Assembly: GCF_021869535.1 (NCBI RefSeq)
Contig: NW_026262593.1
Span: 71,202,322 to 71,266,321, forward strand
Origin: Mytilus californianus
Lineage: Eukaryota; Mollusca; Bivalvia; Mytilida; Mytilidae
Reading direction: 5' to 3'
DNA length: 64,000 bases
The stretch's first letter is position 1. Each line of letters begins with the position of its first letter. The notes beneath the pieces are model-generated. The model was not told the origin of the DNA, did not search any database, and saw only the letters and a list, made by a program, of their open reading frames with translations. The position numbers and the translations under genes were made by a program. Shown here in pieces: positions 57,701-64,000 of the stretch.

Positions 57701-58160
57701 CTGCTTGTCCTGAAATTCTCTGTTGTTTTTTTTTATTTCTCGTGCTGGTACTACCGTTGTGTGTCTAACAAAAAACAAAAATTTTAATTTCAGAATTTCA
57801 AATCATCAGAATGACATTAGAGAGGGAATTCAAGATTTTGTTAGGGCTTACTACAAAATCTGTTGTATCTTATTATGATCCAATAACCAGGGAACCCCTT
57901 ATGGAGCTACATATACATAATGCGTAGACTTTTCACAAGTCCCACTCCTAATGTTGCCTTGGTGGAGTCCCTTTTTCAAAGTACTGGATCTGTAACTGCC
58001 CATATTTCTTTAGATTCTGAAAATCAGGATTGATAAAATTTATAATAATTGTTGTTAGAATAAATTTTAATGCAGGACATTTTGAAAATATAATTCTGTT
58101 AAAGTTTCAGGTGATGCAAGGTTTTTTTTTAAAAGTAGATATTTTTATAGTTTTATTTAA
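54755..58160 (+). other. Kazrin 3' UTR and AT-rich flank
   Basis: This is AT-rich sequence with no supported gene. It begins as the 3' UTR of kazrin, whose end is not determined. It holds an inverted pair of the short motif GGGAGATAAC (55089-55098 and 55125-55134) that could form a stem, and two AATAAA signals near 55446 and 55586. The 134-codon frame at 55874-56278 is Phe/Ile/Lys-rich with no recognisable domain, and I regard it as chance. Confidence 0.5.
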
Positions 58161-58789
58161 TTTACAAGCATTTTTAAATTTATTTAATGAGACATGTTTG
58201 TGATGTGTATGTTAGATAGTGAGTGTGAGTTGAGGTCAATTGTACATTTAAAGTTTTATGTATATTTTGAAGCTTTTAGCTTAAAGCCTAAAATTAAAAT
58301 CAAAAGTATTTCAAATGTCATTGTTCTTTTGTATGATGAGTTTATCTACAATCACTGGGTCAATGCCACGGCTAGTGGAGATTTCCTCCTTGAGGGTATC
58401 ACAAGCCCAGTAGACAGGGCGTTTGTGTTGGGATGAATTATCATTGATATGGTCATAGTTTTAAATTAACTGCTTACAAAACTTTCAATTTTTTCGAAAT
58501 ACTACTAAGAATTTCTACCCCAGGAAAAGATTACCTTAGCTGTATTTGGCAAAACCTTGCAGAATTTTGGGACCTTAATGCTCTTCTACTTCATACTTTA
58601 CCTGGGCTTTTTAACCTTTTTTGATTCGAGCTATCCTGGAGTCTTTAATCCTAATATCTATGATTAGTTTATGTACACAAGCAAACATGACTAATTTTAA
58701 ATCTGAACCGACGAAAGGATTTTTTAAGGGTTTTATCATTTGAGTTTAATACATGTATTAAAACTGTACAGTTTCCAAATCATTTATGA

Positions 58790-58935
58790 AAAAAACTTTT
58801 ATAGGAAACCGGGACATCCATATCTAGATTTTGTTGGTAAATCGCGAAAAAAAAGACGGCGTAAAAATTTCCCTGTTTACAGTATACCCATGTAATCAAT
58901 AAAATTGATATCCCACGAATAAGAGCGAATCAACT
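58790..58935. mobile_element. Decayed MITE fragment
   Basis: TTTACAGTATACCCATG and ATTGATATCCCACGAATAAG resemble parts of the TA MITE families; ends not defined. Confidence 0.35.
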
Positions 58936-59027
58936 TTATATCATGTTAAAGATTTAAATCAAATAACCTCAGTCTACTAAAAATATACAAGGCAAAGACT
59001 TGATGAGGGCTAAAAATAAAAAAACGC

Positions 59028-59245
59028 CTGGGTGGGCTTTTGGTAGCGTGCTTGCCTCAACTGCAGGAAGTTGTGTGTTTGATCCTAAGCTGGGAAGACT
59101 TATAAATAGGCATTTGCTGCTTTTCAGCTAAGCAGGAGTCAATTAGTGGTATAAACAAAGATTGGTCAGCTCCGATTCAAAATAATGTGCCATGGAAGGG
59201 CGATGTGATTTACTGCAGACTTTTACCAAGCGAACAAGCATGTTA
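59028..59245 (+). mobile_element. Second tRNA-related SINE family
   Basis: GGTAGCGTGCTTGCCTCAAC (A-box-like) and AGTTGTGTGTTTGATCCTAA (B-box-like) have the spacing of a tRNA head, then an unrelated body (AATGTGCCATGGAAGGGCGA) ending near TGTTAAAAAATCTG. Different body and tail from the AATC-tailed SINEs. Confidence 0.6.
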
Positions 59246-59329
59246 AAAAATCTGTCTTAGTGTTTCGCGGTGTAGTACAAAGCAAGGTCTATATTTATAT
59301 ATTATGTTCTCATCCTGAATATGCATTTA

Positions 59330-59530
59330 ATTTGTAACTGGACAGTCATCAGGAAAATGGCCACTGTTATATTATAGTTCGTTTCTGTGTGTGTTACATT
59401 TTAATGTTGTGTTTCTGTTGTGTCGTAGTTCTCTTATATTTGATGTGTTTCCCTCAGTTTTAGTTTGTAACCCGGATTTGTTTTTTTTCTCAATCGATTT
59501 ATGAATTTCGAACAGCGGTATACTACTGTT
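59330..59530 (-). repeat. Dispersed repeat
   Basis: GTGTTTCTGTTGTGTCGTAG, GATGTGTTTCCCTCAGTTTT and GAACAGCGGTATACTACTGT. I recognise this by eye as a common mussel repeat; no second copy is in the window. Confidence 0.45.
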
Positions 59531-59699
59531 GACTTTATCTATCTATCTAAGGACTTTCAAAAAAAGCCCAACAAACAACACGTGGTTCAGAGCATAATTT
59601 GGTACAGGAACAAAATGCAGTGGAATTAAACCACTTAAACTGTGCACAAATCTACCACTTTGCCTATCTAGAAATTATGTTGTAAAAGTAGAACACAAG

Positions 59700-60015
59700 A
59701 AAAATCTGCTGTCCAGCTACCAACAGGATGACCACTTGATAACTTGGACGTAGAAATAAAAGATGACAGTGTAAAAATGTGTTCATTACTACAGGAATCT
59801 AGCTGGTGCCACATGTGGAGCAATATCTGTTAACCCTTCTGGAGCACCTGAGATCACCCTGGTTTTTGGTGGGGTTCATGTTTCTCAGTCTTTAGTTTTT
59901 TCTATGTTGTGTTTTGTATACTGTTGTTTGTCTTTTTGTCTCTTTCTTTTTTTGCCATGGCATTGAGTTTATTTTCGATGTTTGAATGTCCCTTTGGTAT
60001 CTTTCGCTTCTCTTT
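59700..60015 (-). repeat. Dispersed repeat, inverted relative to 32645-32775
   Basis: The left part CAGCTACCAACAGGATGACC also occurs at 29100-29130; the right part TTGCCATGGCATTGAGTTTA and TGAATGTCCCTTTGGTATCT is the inverse of 32645-32775. Confidence 0.7.
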
Positions 60016-60167
60016 TGCTTCAATGCATTGCTGAAATGAAGAATTATGGGTATACTTAATATTAAGGTTTTTTTTATTTAGGCAACAGTTGACCAAATTG
60101 TCTGCATTTCAAATAAGATTAAGGCAATATAGCAATATATTAAATGCTAAGGTAACACTGATGTTGA

Positions 60168-60345
60168 TTTTTTAATATTAAAAAAATGATTTTGTTAATA
60201 TCAAAATATCAGCATATTATTTAATATTAAAAATTCATTTATTAATATTAATAAATCGGACTGAATATTTAATATTAAAAAAATGATTTTGTAATATTAA
60301 AAAATCAATTTTTTAATATTAATAAATGATTTTTTAATATTAATA
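60168..60345. repeat. Phased TAATATTA array
   Basis: The palindrome TAATATTA occurs at 60173, 60222, 60243, 60270, 60292, 60314 and 60335. The last five steps are 21-27 bp. It lies about 40 bp before the element at 60388. Confidence 0.85.
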
Positions 60346-60387
60346 AATAGGGAATAAATTCCACAACGGCTTGCCATAGCAGGTTTC

Positions 60388-61338
60388 ATACGACCGCCAA
60401 AATATTTTGCAGTCGTATATTGGTATGACGTTGGCGTCATCGTCTTTGTCCGAAGACACATTGGTTTTCGCACTCCAACTTTAGTTTAAGTGAATAGATC
60501 TCTATGAAATTTTACCATAAGGTTCAATACCTCAAAAGGAAGGTTCGGATTGATTATGGGGGTTATGGTACCAACAGTTGAGGAATTCAGGCCAAAAAGG
60601 GGTAAAAAATAAGCATTTTTGTAACTTCCAGACATAACTTGTGTGTTAGTGTATGGACTATGGATCTCTCTGACATTGTACCACAGTGTTCTATATCTCA
60701 AAGAGAATGCTGGGATTGATTTTGGGGGTAATTGCCTCCAAATATAAGGAATAAGGGGCCAAAAAAAGCATTTTTCTAGTTTCAGGACAATAACTTGTGT
60801 GTAAGTGTGTGGATCTTTATGAAATTGTACCACAAGGTTCCATATCACAAAGGGAAAGCTGGGTTTGAGTTTGGGGGATTTGCCCTAAACATTTAGGAAT
60901 TTGGGGTAAAAAAGGGGCCAAAAAACAAGCATTTTTCTAGTTTCCAGATAATAACTTGTGTTCAAGTGTAAGGATCTCTCTGAAATTGTACTGCAAGGTA
61001 CCATACCACAAAGGGAAAGCTGGGATTGAGTTTGGGGGTGATTAATCATAAGGGTTTTTTTTTCCTTTTTTTTTCTTTAAAATTTTCCATTTTAAATTGG
61101 TTATTTCTGATTTATATATAAAAGCAAATAATAATGATATGGTTTGAATAGTTAAATTAATTTTTTTTAAGTTCTTAGACCACATTCATTCTGTGTCAGA
61201 AACCTATGCTGTGTCAAATGTTTAATCACAATCCAAATTCAGTGCTGTATCAAGCTTGAATGTTGTGTCCATACTTGCCCCAACTGTTCAGGGTTCGACC
61301 TCTGCAGTCGTATCAAGCTGCGCCCAGCGGAGCATTTT
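60388..61338 (+). mobile_element. Non-autonomous element with ~150-162 bp central repeats, copy 2
   Basis: Starts ATACGACCGCCAAAATATTT then TGCAGTCGTAT, and ends GGTTCGACCTCTGCAGTCGT then ATCAAGCTGCGCCCAGCGGA. It is shorter than copy 1 (45148-46338) by about one unit. The 120-codon - strand frame at 60486-60848 follows from the repeats. Confidence 0.82.
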
Positions 61339-61599
61339 ATTTAATTTATTCACCTCAAAGCAGTCAACAAAGAATAAACAAATACAAACAGATTTTTAAA
61401 GATTATTTTTAATCATTTTATACATTTCAAGTTAACCTGTATAACATCTAATTGATTTTAAAATGTTTACAAGCTCATGAATAACAACAGAATCAGTATA
61501 AAGGGAGTTAACTCATAAATATCTCACCAGATGGGAGATAACTCAGAAAAATCTCACAAGATTGGAGATAACTCTAGTATTCTTATAAAGAACACAACT

Positions 61600-61855
61600 T
61601 TTAAAATACTATGCACTACAAGTAATAATTATATTTCATTGGATTTCAATATTTTTAAAAACTATGTGTCAATTAGATTTTTGTAAAAACATTTATTTAT
61701 AGTACGGCTAGTGTAGAAAAAAATATGGATGGAAACTACATAATTATATTTCTAGGATTTCAAAATTTGTTAAAACTATCTGTAAATTACTTTTTGTAAA
61801 AACATTCATGTATAGGACGGCTAGAGTAGAAAAAATATGGACGGAAAATGAAAAA
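61600..61855. repeat. 113-bp tandem doublet
   Basis: TTGTAAAAACATTTATTTAT, AGTACGGCTAGTGTAG and AAAATATGGATGG recur 113 bp later with small changes. Confidence 0.75.
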
Positions 61856-62237
61856 TGTCACAGTTTAAAAAAATTAACTTTCAGACATGCACTTAAAAAA
61901 ATAGTATATTTGAGCATGCGCTGGTAGTTGCCATGTGTAAGCTAAATAATGAAAATAGTATTTTGATAAAAACAAAAATTTTGATGATTAAAATAATTTG
62001 ATCGTTTTCCAATAATGTTCAATGTTCAAGTTGATAATGGAATGCATCGAAGTTAAAAATCAATAAAAGTAAAATGTCAAATGTTAAAAGCTTTTCTTGT
62101 TAAACTTGAAATTTTCAAATACATTATCCTCACGATAATTATTTCAAGAATTACGATTTTGATGCTTTATGATATATATTGATTTCACATACACAAGAGT
62201 ATGACATAATGTTTCCAAGTGTCTAAACACAATACAG

Positions 62238-62434
62238 ATATACCATGGATTGTTATGATTCATGGTATACCAATTTTTCGTGGATTTCACATGTATAGGT
62301 GAACATCGAATTAAAATGTTCAGAAAGTAAAAATTTTCTGTACGCTTGAATGTAGACTTTGGCAAAATCATGAAATCAATTATCCACGAAAACTGGTACC
62401 CACGAAAATAAATTTATATGAATCCAAAGTACCA
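62238..62434. mobile_element. TA-type MITE, decayed
   Basis: ACCATGGATTGTTATGATTC, TTTTTCGTGGATTTC and CCCACGAAAATAAATTTATA, AATCCAAAGTA; internal inverted matches as in 23276-23484. Confidence 0.6.
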
Positions 62435-62558
62435 TTCATTTGTATGTAAATATATAAGCACTATAATAAAATGATTTTATTAACAGTGAAACCTGTCTGA
62501 CAAAAGTTATCCTTATACTGAAAACCTGTCTAAAGTGAACTCTTTTATCAAAGATATA

Positions 62559-62769
62559 CCGTGGATCTATGTATTTTCATGGGTACCAATTTGCGTGGAT
62601 TGTGGAAAAAGTTGTGTATTTCTAAATATTTGATTTCGTGGATTTGCCAAAGTCTGATTACAAGCCTATAGAAAATGTTTCTTAGTTGAACATTTCAATT
62701 CATGGTTTACTTGCACCCATGAAATCCACGAAATTTCATACCCCATAAATAATAAATAATCAACAGTAA
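62559..62769. mobile_element. TA-type MITE, decayed
   Basis: ACCGTGGATCTATGTATTTT, TTTGCGTGGATTGTGG, CCCATGAAATCCACGAAAT and AATAATAAATAATCAACAGTA; same family as 23276-23484. Confidence 0.65.
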
Positions 62770-64000
62770 AAGGAAAACCCATTTATAATTTGACCTGTGT
62801 AAACCAAAAAATATCTTCAAACTCAACAGGGTTTAATTTAGAAAGTTTTTACCGAATACATATATTTCACTGATTTTAACCTCTTTTGTGTTTACTTTTC
62901 TAAATTGATGACCCACATTTGTATTAGTTTGAATCTGAATCAATTTCGATATAAGAGTAAAAAAGAAGGTCTAAGGCAGTTCCAAATTCAAGAGAGGCCA
63001 AAGCCATTTAAGAACAGTTTGTTTCTTTGGTCAGCTAGACACAAATTGTGTTTTTGACTTTAAAAGTTATTTGGTGTTTATGGCTTTTTTAAGGAAGAAA
63101 ATAGGGCTTCAATTCAATGAAATATGAATATTTGAAAGAAAAAGAAAATAAGCAAAAATTGAGAAGTTATCTCCCCTTAAAAAGAGTGTAAAACACAGCA
63201 CACATTAAATACACAGCAATAAAGAAAAATGTAAAAAACAATATCTATAAAATATGATACAGATTAATAATTAATAAACAAATATATTGGACAGAATTGA
63301 GACATTGAATCATAAATACTGGTCAGTGTACCTGTGACTTTAAAGCACTTTTAACAGTCAATATATATATATGAATTTTAATAAATAAATAAATTAATTA
63401 AAGCGTCTTGTAAAACTTATAACCTTAAAAAATAATAAAGTCTCCAGATATATAATAAATATCAACAATTTAAATGCCTGAGAAAACCAAGGCATTATTT
63501 TTTTTTAAACCTAAACTTTAATATTTGATCCTCAAAATCAATTATAACTTATTTTGAAAGCTTAAATTTAAAAAATGTAACAGTACAATTTTGTCACGAT
63601 CAAACTATTTAAAACCAAGTTGTATTTATTAACAATTTAAACATATCACGATTTGATTTTATCAGGTAAAATTAAGAAAATGAACCAAAAATAACAACAC
63701 ATTTTGACAAGAAATTTAAAAAATGACTGCTTTTTTTTATCGATATACTCAACGAAAAATCGAAAGTAGAATATATCGGTATTTACAGTCCTTCTGTCAA
63801 TTTCTTGATCTTATCTACTGAAGATAATATTTTTCAAAAAAGTCTTAACTTTACTGTAAAATTCACATAACTACTTGAAAAATATCCATTTCTGTATATT
63901 TGAGGTGATCTATAATATAGTGTTGAATTTTCACTTATTCCTTCTTCTTTTTTTCTCAAATATAAATTTTATTTAATGTGTTAAATCCAGTTAATTTTTA
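62770..64000. other. No gene seen at the right edge
   Basis: AT-rich DNA with one GGGAGATAAC motif (63166-63175, - strand) and no coding signal, repeat structure or RNA gene that I can support. Confidence 0.4.

Noticed and set aside
60486..60848. 120-codon - strand frame and its relative at 45592-45825
   Set aside because: Both fall in the same transposable element's tandem units and reflect its sequence, not an independent gene.

Overview
The window looks like nuclear DNA of a bivalve mollusc, most likely a marine mussel of the Mytilus type. It is AT-rich and intron-rich. It is crowded with tRNA-derived SINEs ending in AATC tails, TA-flanked MITEs, and dispersed elements whose middle is a tandem array of roughly 150-160 bp units. 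The species is inferred from how these repeat families look, not from a database match.

The main gene is a kazrin (KAZN) homologue on the + strand. Thirteen coding exons lie between 25134 and 54754. Their splice phases agree throughout, and joined they give 775 residues plus a stop: an N-terminal coiled-coil region (exons 1-4), a Ser/Thr-rich linker with a lysine-arginine patch (exons 5-6), three consecutive SAM domains (exons 7-11) and a basic Ser/Arg-rich tail (exons 12-13). The first visible exon begins inside a codon, so at least one 5' coding exon is missing from the model.

The 6.3 kb intron between kazrin exons 6 and 7 holds two further genes. One is a two-exon Crypton-type tyrosine recombinase on the + strand (35421-37645), with the full Arg/His-x-x-x-Arg/His/Tyr catalytic set and a long imperfect hairpin just upstream. 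The other is an intronless RING-less TRIM-like protein on the - strand (38334-40115), with two B-boxes, a coiled coil and a probable beta-propeller.

The first 25 kb is mostly repeats and unassigned AT-rich DNA, plus one good candidate internal exon on the - strand (7091-7261) and two weaker - strand exon candidates (18-127, 12966-13040). The introns hold non-autonomous hAT-like elements with 8-bp target duplications, TTAA-flanked fold-back elements, mariner-like MITEs, and an eight-unit 147-bp array carrying a nuclear-receptor-type motif in most units. From 54755 to the end there is kazrin 3' UTR, then repeats, and no convincing gene.
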